From positions 372,001 through 436,000 of the forward strand of contig JAKEKT010000011.1 of the NCBI GenBank assembly GCA_021495925.1: a DNA stretch of 64,000 nt, in the 5' to 3' direction. The notes below the pieces were generated by a model. That model saw nothing but the letters and a program-made list of their open reading frames with translations. It made no database searches and was not told the origin of the DNA. Position 1 is the first letter of the stretch. Every line of letters begins with the position of its first letter. The position numbers and the translations under genes were made by a program. This DNA is from Diplodia intermedia (Eukaryota; Ascomycota; Dothideomycetes; Botryosphaeriales; Botryosphaeriaceae). Below, one piece after another: positions 42,967 to 53,467 of this stretch.

Positions 42967-44283
42967 TCAAGCAGGAGGCTCGCCCACAACCTCAGCAAGG
43001 GCCGCCATGCCCGGAGGCGGTGACGACTCGCCTTCAACGCCATCACCTTCGTGCGGCGGCGGCGGCTGCTGGTACTGCTGCTGCTGCTGTTGCTGTTGCA
43101 TCACCAAGACCTCCACGTCAGGGCCGACAATCTTGCCCAGCACGTCAACGCCGCCATCGAATCGCCGCAGCAGCTCCTCTAAACCGCCCACCAGATCGTC
43201 CCCGGCGGCCTTCCTCGCCTCGGCCAGTCCCGCAGCAATGACGGTTTCATTTCCCTGTTGTTGTTGTGCTGCTGCCGCTGCTGTGCCCCTATTGCCACCG
43301 CCACCGCCACCGCCCATATCTGTGCCCTCCACCTTGAGTAACAACGCACCACCGACACCCCCGCTACCGCCTATGCCGTCGGCCTCGTTGCCGCTGTCCT
43401 CGCCGAAGGAGGGCGCCGGCCCGATCGAGGTGCCGACGACCTGCCACGAGCGGCTCAGGCTGGTCGCGCCCGCCACGGCCTGGCCGTCGGGCGTCAGGTC
43501 GACGACGACGTAGCGCTCCTTGACGCCCGGTGTCGGGGGTGGGATGATGTGACCTCCTCCTCCTGCCGCTGCGGCTGCTCCTCCCTGGCCGCCGCCACCG
43601 CCACCGCCAGCCTCGTGGGGTTCGAGGTGGTCGACGATGTGGTGGTGGGGGTGGTGTCTGGTGGTGGTCGGCGAGGGCGGTGCGGTGGTGGTGGTGTCGC
43701 CGAGGGCGCGCATGAAGACGGCGGTGTGCAGGTCCGGGTCGTCGTCGGAGAAGACGTAGTGCACGGCCGGGTGGTGGTGCTCGCCGGTGCCGGCGTCCTC
43801 GACGAGCGTGAAGAAGGGCGAGAAGTTGGCGGGCGGGAGCAGCGGTTGCGACGAGGGGTCGTCTCCGAGCGGCGGGTAGGAGAGCGTCTCGGCATCGCCG
43901 GCGGCGTTGTCGTGTAGATAGAGCGGTTGCGATGCTGCGGCGGCGGCGGAGGCGGCTGAGTCGACGCGGTCGTCGTGGGCTACCGGGGCATGTTCCGAGG
44001 CGGTGCGGCCGTCGACGGCTGCGGATGGCGATGGGCGGGCGAGGCCGCTGACTGGGGATGGAGCGGCTTCATGGTGGTGTTGTTGTGGGGAGTTGACGGA
44101 CATGTTGCGTCCGCGGCGTCGTTGGGACGGGCAGCTTGGGGTAGAGCTCGATGGGCCCTGCAGCTTTATCGATTGTTGATCCCTGCCGTACACGTGACGG
44201 CATCTTTCCGATTGGACGAAGTGCGGTCTGACTGCATACGGGGTGCGGTGAAGATTGTGAGCCTCTGGCGGGTTGGAAGCCAT
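42967..44283 (-). CDS. Unrecognised low-complexity protein with poly-Gln and poly-Gly runs
   Basis: Single long frame. The ATG at 44283 gives 438 residues; an internal ATG at 44103 (MSVNSPQQHHH) gives 378 and may be the true start, because the first 60 residues are basic and atypical. Globular-looking blocks, NFSPFFTLVEDA...HYVFSDDDPDLHTAVFMRAL and KERYVVVDLTPDGQAVAGATSLSRSWQVVGTSIGPAPSFG, alternate with runs of His, Gly, Ala and Gln (QQQQQQQQYQQPPPP near the C-terminus). The helix VGGLEELLRRFDGGVDVLGKIVGPDVEVL may be a coiled-coil or dimerisation segment. The family is not recognised. It lies 254 nt downstream of APC11 on the same strand. Confidence 0.65.
   Translation of the reverse strand: MASNPPEAHNLHRTPYAVRPHFVQSERCRHVYGRDQQSIKLQGPSSSTPSCPSQRRRGRNMSVNSPQQHHHEAAPSPVSGLARPSPSAAVDGRTASEHAPVAHDDRVDSAASAAAAASQPLYLHDNAAGDAETLSYPPLGDDPSSQPLLPPANFSPFFTLVEDAGTGEHHHPAVHYVFSDDDPDLHTAVFMRALGDTTTTAPPSPTTTRHHPHHHIVDHLEPHEAGGGGGGGQGGAAAAAGGGGHIIPPPTPGVKERYVVVDLTPDGQAVAGATSLSRSWQVVGTSIGPAPSFGEDSGNEADGIGGSGGVGGALLLKVEGTDMGGGGGGGNRGTAAAAAQQQQGNETVIAAGLAEARKAAGDDLVGGLEELLRRFDGGVDVLGKIVGPDVEVLVMQQQQQQQQYQQPPPPHEGDGVEGESSPPPGMAALAEVVGEPPA
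43076..43100 (+). repeat. CTG/TTG trinucleotide repeat
   Basis: An imperfect ctgctgctgctgttgctgttg tract that encodes the poly-Gln run of the minus-strand low-complexity protein. Confidence 0.8.
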
Positions 44284-44537
44284 TTGCGTGGGAAAGAGTG
44301 CGTTCGTCTGGCAAGGCTCAGTCGTTGAGGCGGCCGGACACTGTTGGGTGCTTCGGTGGGATGCTGCCTGGGAGCAACAGAGCGGGGTGGCGCGAGCAAT
44401 GACGACGAATCATGAGATGGAGCAGGCTGATCTGATTCAGATTGCACTCGCAACCTTAAGACCGGTGACCCAGGGTATATCCATATCCTTTTCCAAAAGC
44501 GCTCCCAAAACTCCAGGCGAAGACCAACGAATCCCGA

Positions 44538-44986
44538 TCATGCCTCGGTCATGGACGCGTTGGTGGCGTCCTTGACAGTAAAGGCTGGAGACTACGTTAG
44601 CAAAGGGCGGATTTAAAGCTGAACTGCACTGCTTACGCTGACGGCACATGGGGCATTTTTCCTGAGAAGCCTCTTGCTTGAGCCAGTCCTCAATGCAGTG
44701 CTGCCCGCGGATTAGAAATTTGCCGGTAACCTTTTCCCCCCAGAAAAGTGGTCCGTACCATGTGAAATGAGTGGTTACACTGGCCCATGACTGAAAACGG
44801 TCAGTGGGACAAGGCCTCGTTATGCAGGGCAGCGGGAGACTTACGGAGCGGGCAGCCGTCGCCAGGAAACTTGCACTTGGAGCAGGTGCTGTCGTAGGGG
44901 CTCCGGCAGATGCCGCACAGGTCGTCCTCAGGCATGTCCCAGCGCCAGGCGGCGACGGCGTTCCATTGTTTGATCTTGACCTTCAT
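44538..44986 (-). CDS. apc11: Anaphase-promoting complex RING-H2 subunit Apc11
   Basis: Four exons on the minus strand: 44845-44986, 44759-44790 (32 nt), 44637-44700 and 44538-44584; introns 54, 58 and 52 nt; 94 residues, the usual size. The start MKVKIKQWNAVAAWRWD and the RING-H2 ligands CGIC..C..C..C, CNHSFHMHCI and KCPMCRQPF match Apc11. The catalytic RING recruits the E2 enzyme to the APC/C, which ubiquitinates cyclins and securin to drive anaphase. The last exon begins within codon CCC to give RQPFTVKDATNASMTEA; another acceptor in the same intron would give a longer, atypical tail and was rejected. It is divergent to the sulfurtransferase gene over 453 bp. Confidence 0.93.
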
Positions 44987-45439
44987 TTCGAGGGACGTGC
45001 GAGGCGGGGAGGCGAGGGTCGCAGCGGCGAGGACCGTTGGTAAACAAGAAGCGCGGGCTGCAGCAACGGTCGGGACGGGCCTTGCATGCCGAAGGCGGTG
45101 AGGCGAGCTCGGGAGAGCTACATGACGCGATCAGCAGCAGCAATCACAGCAGAGCCGGCTATCTGCATGTCTGGGGAGTGAAAAAAGCGACGGCCTTTGC
45201 AATTTCACTCCCCAGCTACCGCCAGTAAGTACTCTCTTTCACGTTCGCTGATCGGCAACCGAGGGAGGCATGGATGGTGCCATCGCCCCCTCACTTGCAC
45301 GCGCCAGAGCTCCCCGCCGCATATCGCGAGCTCTGGGCCAGCTCTTCCCCAGTTCCGCACGACCTCGTCGCAAATGACTCCGCCCACTCTTCCATCTCCA
45401 CCACCCTCACTCGCAATCTCCCAACACTGATTGTCGACA
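44987..45439. promoter_or_regulatory. Shared promoter of apc11 and sulfurtransferase
   Basis: 453 bp between divergent start codons. The right part is C/T-rich leader. No TATA box is seen, as is usual for housekeeping genes. Confidence 0.55.
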
Positions 45440-46662
45440 ATGGCTAGGACAGCAATGCTCCGACCGCTCTTGCGGACCTCTTTCCAGCCCGCCGTCTCTC
45501 CGCGCCCCGCAACTGCCTTCTTCCAGCGTCGCGCCATGAGCTCCTCGTACACGCTGACCAACTATCTGGTCACTCCGGCAGAGCTCAGCGACGCGCTCCA
45601 GAAGAATGTCGGATCGCGCCTGTCGACCGCCCCGCGCGTCATCCCTCTCTGCGGCACCTGGTTCTTGCCCAACGATCCCGAGAAGCGTACCGGATGGCAG
45701 ACCTTCAAGGCCTGCCGCATTCCCAAGGCTCGTTTCTTCGACCTCGATGCCGTCAAGGACCAGGATAGTCCCTACCCTCACATGCTTCCCAGCAACGAAG
45801 ACTTTGCGAAGGCCATGGGTCAGCTAGGCATTCACCGAGACGATAGCGTTGTCGTGTACGATAGCAAGGAGCAGGGAATCTTCAGCGCACCTCGTGTAGC
45901 CTGGACCCTCAAGGCCTTCGGTCACCAGAACGTCCATGTGCTGAACAATTTCAAGCTATGGGTTGAGGAGGGCTACCCTACTGAATGGGGCGAGCCCGAC
46001 AATGTTGAACCGGCTGATTATCCGGTCCCCGAGCTCGATCGCTCCAAGGTCGTCGACTTCGAGCAGGTCAAGGAAATCGCCAAGAAACAGGGAGAGTCTG
46101 GCAATGCAGATATTCAGATTCTCGATGCTAGGAGCAAGGGCCGCTGGGAGGGTAAGGAGCCGGAACCAAGGCCGGGTAAGTGCTTGCATTTCGTTTGGCA
46201 ACTTCACTTTGGGCGTTCGTGGACAAGACAGTGTATCTTTGCTTCCACGAGAGTGCTTGTATCTAAGAAGGCATCATCTACTACTGCAGACGGTGATTGA
46301 TAGCACTTCTTGTTGGCTTTTTTATCTTCATCTCCATATGCCACACACAAGCTAACACAAATACAGGACTCTCATCCGGGCACATTCCATCCTCCATATC
46401 CGTTCCTGTGCCTGAGCTTCTTGATCCGAAGACCAAGACGTACCTACCTGCTACAGAGCTGAAGAAAATCCTCGAGGCCAAGGGTATTGACCCCTCAAAG
46501 CCCATAATCAGCAGTTGTGGCACTGGCGTTACTGCAGCTGTGATTGACGCTGCGCTGGCGGAGGCCGGCTTCCCGGAGGAGACTCGCCAGGTGTACGATG
46601 GTAGCTGGACGGAATGGGCTCAAAGGGTCCAACCTGACGAGGGGCTGATTGCCAAAGTCTGA
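45440..46662 (+). CDS. Mercaptopyruvate/thiosulfate sulfurtransferase (tandem rhodanese)
   Basis: Exons 45440-46175 and 46367-46662, separated by a 191-nt intron, the longest in the window; 343 residues. Two rhodanese domains: an inactive N-terminal one (about 40-190) with VVVYDSKEQGIFSAPRVAWTLKAFG, and a catalytic C-terminal one with Cys296 in SSCGTGVTA. The CG(S/T)GVT loop is the mercaptopyruvate sulfurtransferase type rather than CRKGVT of thiosulfate enzymes. The enzyme moves sulfane sulfur to thiols or cyanide and, as Tum1/MPST, feeds tRNA thiolation and Moco synthesis. Residues 1-32 are basic and hydroxylated without acid, a likely mitochondrial presequence; a second ATG (45537, MSSSYTL) would give a cytosolic form. 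Confidence 0.92.
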
Positions 46663-46882
46663 AAAAGGATCGGTTCTTTGTATGTAAGAACAACCTCCTA
46701 GGATCCGAAATAAAATGTGCTTTGATACCCAGCTGCCATTTCCGCATAATAGCATCGAACTCAATTTGTGCGGAATATTCCAGGGCTGACATCCATGAGG
46801 GTCCTTGTTGCCAACGGGCGATATGCTCCAACAAGATAAACCAACGTTATCTTGACAGCACTTCGAGGCTTTCATGCACAAC

Positions 46883-48911
46883 TTAAAGCCTCGGCAAAGA
46901 CATGCTCTCCGGGATCTTGTTCCATTGCCCCGTCTGCTCGTCCAGCTGTTTCTTTGACTCAGCCCAAGCTGCTCTCATCATCTCCGCATGACGCTCTGAG
47001 CGCGGCTTGATGCATACTTCGTACTTGTCTGGCAGCACGACGAGGCCGCCAACGAGCTTGTCCTGTTCAGGAAGTTTGGGCTTACCCGTAGCTTTGTCAA
47101 TGGCTGGAGTGATATTGAACCCCCACATGAGCCTGGCGATACCCAGCAGGAGACTCCGCTCAGCAACATGCATGCCTACGATTCGTCAGCGCCCCTGCAG
47201 AACATCTACCGAAAGCCACGTTGGTGGTCACGAAGGAAGCTCACTCACCCTGACAGATCCTCCTCCCCGCTCCAAAACCGAACTGGTCCCTCTTGCGGAC
47301 ATCGGCCAAGCTCGCGCTCTCCGCAATACCCACCGCATCGCCGTCGTACCTATCCGGCCAAAACTCCTCGGGCCTCTCGTACCTCTTCTCGTCCCGATGA
47401 ATCGCCCAGATGTTCATCATCACGCCCGCGCCTTTGGGGATGCGATAGCCCAGATACTCATCATCCTGTATCACCGCATGCGGCGCGGCGCCCAGCGCCG
47501 CCGTCGGCATCCAGCGCATGGACTCCTTGACGCAGGCCGTCACGTACGGCAGGCGCGGCACGTCGTCCAGGTCGGGCAATCTCTCCAGCCCGACGACGGC
47601 GTCCAGCTCGGCCTGGGCGCGCCGCTGGCACGCCGGGTACAGCAGCGCGCCCTGCACGAAGCCGTACAGCGTCGACGACGTCGTGTCGGAGCCGGCCTCG
47701 AACAGGGTGCCGGCCATGTACGCGGCGAGCTCGTCGGAGAAGCCGCCGCCGCCGCCGTCGTCGTCGGCGGGCTTGGCCTGCCGCCGCGCCATGTCGACGC
47801 AGAAGCACGGGTTGGCGGTGCCCGCGGCGACGGCGCGCTTGGCGGCGAGCCAGTTGCCCAGGTAGAGCTCCTTCTCGGCGACGTGCAGCTGGCGCGCTTG
47901 CCGGATGCGCGGTTGGAGGATGGTGGGGAGCTTGCGCAGGAGCGGGTAGAAGTCTGGGAGGGCGGCGCCGGCGGTTTGGGCGAGGGTGACGAATTCGCCG
48001 AAGGCGGTGTAGAATTGGTTGAGTTTGGCGTTGTCGTAGGAGGGGGTGCGCCAGCTGGAGAGGAGAGAGTGGTTAGGAAGAGCGAGATGGTGATGTGAAG
48101 GGGGACATATCCAAGGAGACAGGTGTGGTGTGCAAGAGTAGGTGCAAGAATTTACCTACCCAAACACGATACTGGCCACTAGCGATGATGAGTACCGACG
48201 CACGTGTTGCAACAGTGCATCGGGAGTCTCCAGCAGGTCGACGAGCATTTGCTTGTTCTCAAGATCTTGGTAAGGTACCTATGGCCGAGTTAGCGCTGCG
48301 AGTTGCGGTACATGGTGCGGAGAACTCACGTAAGACTTGGCTACGTTGACATTCAGAAGGGCGTGATTCATCTTCCGCATCTGCCACATGTTTCAGAGCG
48401 TGGATCGATGACTTCCAAGAGTCTGGTTGCTTACCATTCGCCAGGTGGGCCCGTAGTGCTGAGAAGTGAAATTAGCACCGAAATATGGATAGCGGGTGAG
48501 ACAAGACCAACCATGGCCAACATTCTCAGTCCACCGCTGGCAATCTCTCCGGTGGTGTACATATCCATGCGATCACTGTAGATGGCACTGCGCTTGTCAA
48601 GCAGGTCTTTGACCACTTGGTCGTTGTTGAGCACGATCAGAGTCTTGGTGCCCATGATCAGTGAGTAGATGGGACCGTACTGCTTGGCCCATTTCGTAAA
48701 CTGCTCGTGCTGGTCTCGCGTTGGGATCTATCGGCCGCTGTTAGCTGTGGGCTGAGAGACGGATGAGCGGACCTACCTGATGAAGATTCCCCAAGATGGG
48801 CAGCGTTGGGGGTCCCGGGGGGTATCCTTGTGGCCTTCTACCGATGCGCGAAACGCGCCAGGCAAGTAGGAAAACAACTGCCCATACTGCGATGCTCACG
48901 ACTGGAATCAT
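46883..48911 (-). CDS. Microsomal cytochrome P450 (OrdA-like)
   Basis: Seven exons on the minus strand: 48777-48911, 48512-48727, 48435-48458 (24 nt), 48330-48380, 48160-48278, 47249-48054 and 46883-47175. Introns 49-105 nt, in frame; 547 residues. N-terminal anchor MIPVVSIAVWAVVFLLAW and Pro-rich hinge YPPGPPTLPILGNLHQ. The I-helix reads FEAGSDTTSST, the ExxR motif ESMR, and the heme loop FGFGAGRRICQG has Cys449. It is closest in pattern to the O-methylsterigmatocystin oxidoreductase-type group (E-class, group I), which oxidises aromatic and polyketide substrates in the ER. A DDDGGGGG insertion lies before the I-helix near residue 285. Convergent to the sulfurtransferase gene (220-bp gap). 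Substrate unknown. Confidence 0.92.
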
Positions 48912-49989
48912 GGCGAAAGAGCTGGGAAAAGGGTTCACTGGAGCAGTTGCTTGTAAAACCAAAAGTCTGCGCGTTCGTTGCAGTATTCTGACCTCTTATT
49001 AAATAAGAAGCTCTCTCTTCGCCCCCAAAGACGGTTCACAGGGCTGCACAAGCTCAACTAGCATATTGCTTACATGCATCACAATTAGAGTGGATGGGGA
49101 GGGGATCAAAGCGACTTCCCCGGGTGGTAACACAATGCACGCCCTACTAGTGGCATGAGCAGATGATGACAGCGGACACCGGGATGAGTACACTTCTTGA
49201 AGGACGGGGTCGCGGACCGCAGTGGCCAGACTGTATGTACATGCAACGGAATTCACGCAAGTGAAACAGTAATCCGCGTCACAGACGATGCCAATCATTC
49301 AGGCCAGAGCTTGCTCGAGCCGGGGATGCTGAACTGTCAGTTCTTCTGAGTTGCCAGGCCCATCCAAGCAGTAGTTTCTCAAAGTGGAAGCTCAGGGCGC
49401 GCATCTTCTCAATGTGGTGCATATCCCCACTCCAGGTGCAGGACATGCAACGGAAGAGGCACTGCGAGCGCGTCCCGAGGTCACGGCTGCCGCAGTACGA
49501 TCCAATAGAAGAGCAGGAATTCGGTTAGCCACTAAAGCAAGCGGGGGTGGGCACGGCATGTCCTGCGAGCATCTTGATAATGACGGATCCAAAATAAATA
49601 AACATTAATACAGTCCCACGGCTTGAAGCTACACGGTCAGCATGCGTCCGGGCTGACGATCGATACACGCAGTCTCTGCTTGGAGGCGGTGCTCTGGGCG
49701 AGCCGACGTGTTTTAGTGTGTGGCGCTGCATGGTCATGGGAATCGGGCAATTTGCGAAGCCGCAGAGACGAGGGCGCAGGGCTGCAGGCACATTGGGTGT
49801 GGTGTCGTCTGGATCAGGTGTGGCGCGCCTGACGTCGATGGGCGGCAGGCGAAGTGGGGCCTCAGTCAGCGTGCGCGCCCGGCGGTGACGCCCTCCCTCA
49901 CTGTGACAACGCCTGAGTTGTGCGCGTAAACACCCGCGGTTTATCAACACCCATGCCGTCGTCCACCCTCGCATCCCCACCACGCCTCC
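48912..49989. promoter_or_regulatory. Intergenic, divergent promoters of P450 and WD-like gene
   Basis: 1.08 kb between divergent starts. No gene or repeat is supported. Possible TATA sequence on the minus strand (ttaataagagg near 49000) is weak. Confidence 0.5.
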
Positions 49990-52556
49990 ATGCCGCCCAT
50001 CCGAGTCGCACAGCATGCGCGCCCGGCGCCCGTCGAACCGCACCACGCCTTTGCCTTTCCTAAGGACCACCACCTGGTCATCACCACCGAATCCAATGTC
50101 TGGTCCTGGGACCGCTCCGGCCTCACCAATGCCTTCGGCTCGGCTTCCGGCGGCATCCTTGCGGCCAAAGAGGCCAAGGATGGCAGCGGCCTACTTGCCG
50201 TCGCCGACGACCAGGTCGTCGTGTTACACGACGCAAATCGCGGCATGGACAGAAGCTACAGGCTAAAGGGAACCGATGTACCACCTCCCCAAGCCAGGAG
50301 TCCCCTGCGCAATGGCTGACGCTGTCTTACCAGGGTCAAGTGCGCCTGCTGGAGTACTCCAACGACTCCAAAAGCTTGTTCTTCACCACCACTCTCCAAA
50401 ACGCCGTCCAGTCGTATTCACTGCGCCAAGCCAGCCTGCTCGAGCCCTCGCACACACATCCCTCTCCGCCAACCGTATTAGCTATTTCGCCCACTTCGCA
50501 TCTGCTGCTTTCAGCGTCTGAGACGCCTCCGAATATTTTCCTGCAGAACTTGACCTTGCGCACGCCTGCCCTCCAGCTCCAGCCTCGCGCCTCTGCCTCC
50601 GCCGTTGAGGCTGCAGCTTTCCATCCGGACCGGCCGAATGTGTTCTTACTTGCCTTCAAGGACGGCACACTGGCAGCGTACGATGCGACGCGCATCTTGG
50701 GCAAAGCTGGTCGTGGTGGGTCAAGCGGGGAAGTCGGTCGCTTCAAAGGCCTGCATGCCGTAACCAATCGAGTTGGAGCCAATCTCCGCGCTGAGATGGG
50801 AGACGACCAACGAGTGACTGGAGATCGGTCTGTCAGCATCACATCGGCCGCCTTTCTGCCCGGGCATAGGTCGCGCGCTGTCAGCGTGGGTGCTGATGGC
50901 CGTTGCCGGCTGCTTGACTTTGAGTACGGCGGTAATATTCTTCGGACGTGGCATGCGAAGGGCCCGGCGACGAGTTTGTCGATCCTCACTGTGCGTCAGA
51001 AACAAGCCCAACTGGCTCGGGCCGCTATCAGTAGGGCCGAGACTGCTGGAGTGCCTACCAACACTCTGGCCGTTGGGCGCGAAGACGGCAAAGTCCTCAT
51101 CTTCGACTCCGTCGGCATTCTTCTGAGCGAACAGACCGTCGATGCCGAAGCTGGTCGAGTAATCGACGTCCAGTGGATGAAGGGTCCGGGCCTAAGGCCT
51201 CATTCGAAACCGGCAAAAGCCCGTGTTCAGCAGGATGTGGTTGCAGCTGGAGACATCTGGGCCGCTTCGCCCTCGCCTGCGGATGACGCTGAAGAAGATG
51301 TTGAAGATGTGCTCGAAGATGACAGTGGGACAGTATACCACCGGCCGGCAGCTGATTCGCCGGAGCAGCGGCCTCAAATCAATCCCATGAATTACCTGGA
51401 CCTTTTCTCTCCCGTCAAGCAACCGCCAGCGAACTCGCCCCAACGTCGCAGCCCTCGTCCAAGGCCAAGGCCACGCATTCTCAGTTCTACTTTTCGACAG
51501 AGTTCTGCATCGCACCAACTACCTACATCTCCGCGCCTTAACCTTGTCCCTCAAATGCCGAGACCTAGCATAGAGGAGGAGGTCGCAATAAAGCGGCCGT
51601 CGTCGCCTGCACAGCTGTTTAATAACGTTTTCCGGCGCCATCAAGCCTTGGAGGGCAAGTCACCAACCAAACTCCCGTCTCCTACGAAACGTTCTGGCTC
51701 TCCGCTGCGAGCGCCTCCGGCAGAGGTCAGGGTTGCGAAAACGCCTTCTAGCAAGACCCCTCGTGCTCGCAAAGGTAGGAGGACCTCCGCAAGGATGCCC
51801 GGACCATTGTCTAGCGCTTCGTCAAGTCGCAACGTTTCAACCAACAGCAACATTCTCGCTGACATCCGTCGTCTGGGAGAATCTGGTGGAAAGAAGATAG
51901 CGGGACTAGCGTTGCTGGCGCCTTACATGAACCAACGGAACACGCCTCGGAGCGCGCTTTGTGTCGAACAGAAGACGGAGGAGCCGGAAATGGAGCCTGA
52001 AATTCCGAAGCATGAAGCTGCGAAGCCTGGAATTGCGAAGCCGAAGATAGCAAGTCCCGCCGACGACATTTGGCTCACGTCAGATGACGAGGCGCCAGCT
52101 TCGCATCTGCGATCTCGTGGCCATCGGCTGCCTTCCCAACGCACCCAACTCCAACGCCTTGAAAGAATAACCTTCGTTCCCGCGCCGGACCAATATAGCC
52201 GAGGGTATTCCGGCATTTCTTCCGTTGCAGATGAATCGGACAACAATGAGGGTGCGGAGCGTATTCGCCGACGATCGGTCTCACCGGAGCACAAAGGGTC
52301 TGGCAGTAAGCCAGGAGCCTTGGGCGACATTGATAACAGCAGAGCCAGCCCTCGGCCGCGCAATGGGCGAAAGAGTGGGTTGGGTGTCTCTAACCTTTTT
52401 GAAGTTTTACACGGAGAAGAGCAACAGGACAAGAATAGATGCGAGTGCGGCAAGAAGTGCTGTGCTGCTCTGCGGGACGACGTGCAGAACCTCAGTGAAG
52501 AATTGCGTCTTCTACGTGAGGAGATGGCCGAGATGAGGTTCTTGATGGGTCGCTGA
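49990..52556 (+). CDS. WD40-like protein with disordered middle and C-terminal coiled coil
   Basis: Exons 49990-50277 and 50334-52556; intron 56 nt in phase 0; 836 residues. Residues 1 to about 380 read as degenerate beta-propeller blades (VLHDANRGMDRSYRLKG, TVLAISPTSHLLLSAS, AAFHPDRPNVFLLAFKDGTLAAYDA, SAAFLPGHRSRAVSVGADGRCRLLDFEYG, NTLAVGREDGKVLIFDS). Residues about 390-760 are Ser/Pro/Arg-rich, with several SP/TP sites (PTKLPSPTKRSGSPL) suited to proline-directed kinases. The end (DDVQNLSEELRLLREEMAEMRFLMGR) is a short coiled coil preceded by CECGKKCC. A propeller plus C-terminal helix recalls NEDD1-type gamma-tubulin adaptors, but this is a guess from architecture. Confidence 0.8.
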
Positions 52557-53467
52557 GGCTCATGTTCAACTTGACGCCGCCCCCTGATACGAATCTCTTT
52601 GTTTCCCTGGCGTTACGGAATACCTGATCTCTCTGTCTATTTCCCCTTTAATCCCCTTGCTTATGACCCCTTGTTTGCTAAATTGTAGAGCGTGTTTGCG
52701 ACCAGACGAAGAACTCGTTCGGTGCAACGGCCGTTCATTGGAATTGGATAGATACCCTCTGTAGCTGCTGGTTTCACTCCCTGGAAAGGCCTTCTGTAGT
52801 CTCCGATGGTCCCAAGGGACGGACATCGTATTCTTCGAGGCCTTTGGCGTATTCTTGTTAGATGTTTTTGGTACATATTCTCAGGCACCCAACCCATATT
52901 ATTATGATGCGAGAGAAACTGCTCGAACCAGACGACTGTCCAAGAGGATGTATAACTTGCTTATCCATGGTGGTAAAAATGCTGAGGTCCAAGAACACGG
53001 CGACGAGGGCTTCTCCACAGAGAGTGTTAAAAGGGGAAGATTGGTCTTCCGATGCGCCTTTGAACTCCACCGAACGTCTCTTGGCGACAATGCAAGGCAT
53101 AGAAATCCCGGACAAATTTAGTAGGTCTTCTCCACAGACGGGCGGCAGATGGACCCATACGTCAAGCTCCGGCGCACTGACATGTTTCAAGCGTGGAGGC
53201 TCCAGCTTGATCAGGCTTGTCTGCTGATTGGCGGGCAATTTCAAACGCGTCAGGAGGCTCCCGAGCGGTTACAGGGCCTCGCTTCCGCCTGAACCGCTCC
53301 CTTTCCGTCGACTTCCCCATCTTTGTTTAATCTAAGTGTTCCCGAAACGCCGTGGCGATCATGCATCCGGGGACTGCAGAGGATGGTTCTTTAATGCGCT
53401 CTCCCTTCGTCGTTTTGTTTCCAAAGCTGCCTCTTTGCCTTTCGTTTACCCTCCCCCGGCAGGCAGT
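52557..53467. other. Intergenic between the WD-like gene and pectate lyase
   Basis: 0.9 kb. A minus-strand frame at 52858-53244 has no ATG at its start and was not accepted. The right end is the pectate lyase leader. Confidence 0.5.

Noticed and set aside
44538..44636. Longer C-terminus of Apc11 through another acceptor
   Set aside because: It would replace RQPFTVK with an unrelated basic tail of over 30 residues; the chosen acceptor gives the expected Apc11 ending and length.
52858..53244. 128-codon minus-strand frame upstream of the pectate lyase gene
   Set aside because: The composition looks protein-like, but the frame has no ATG at its beginning and no acceptor or donor that would join it to another exon. 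It might be a relic; not strong enough to list.
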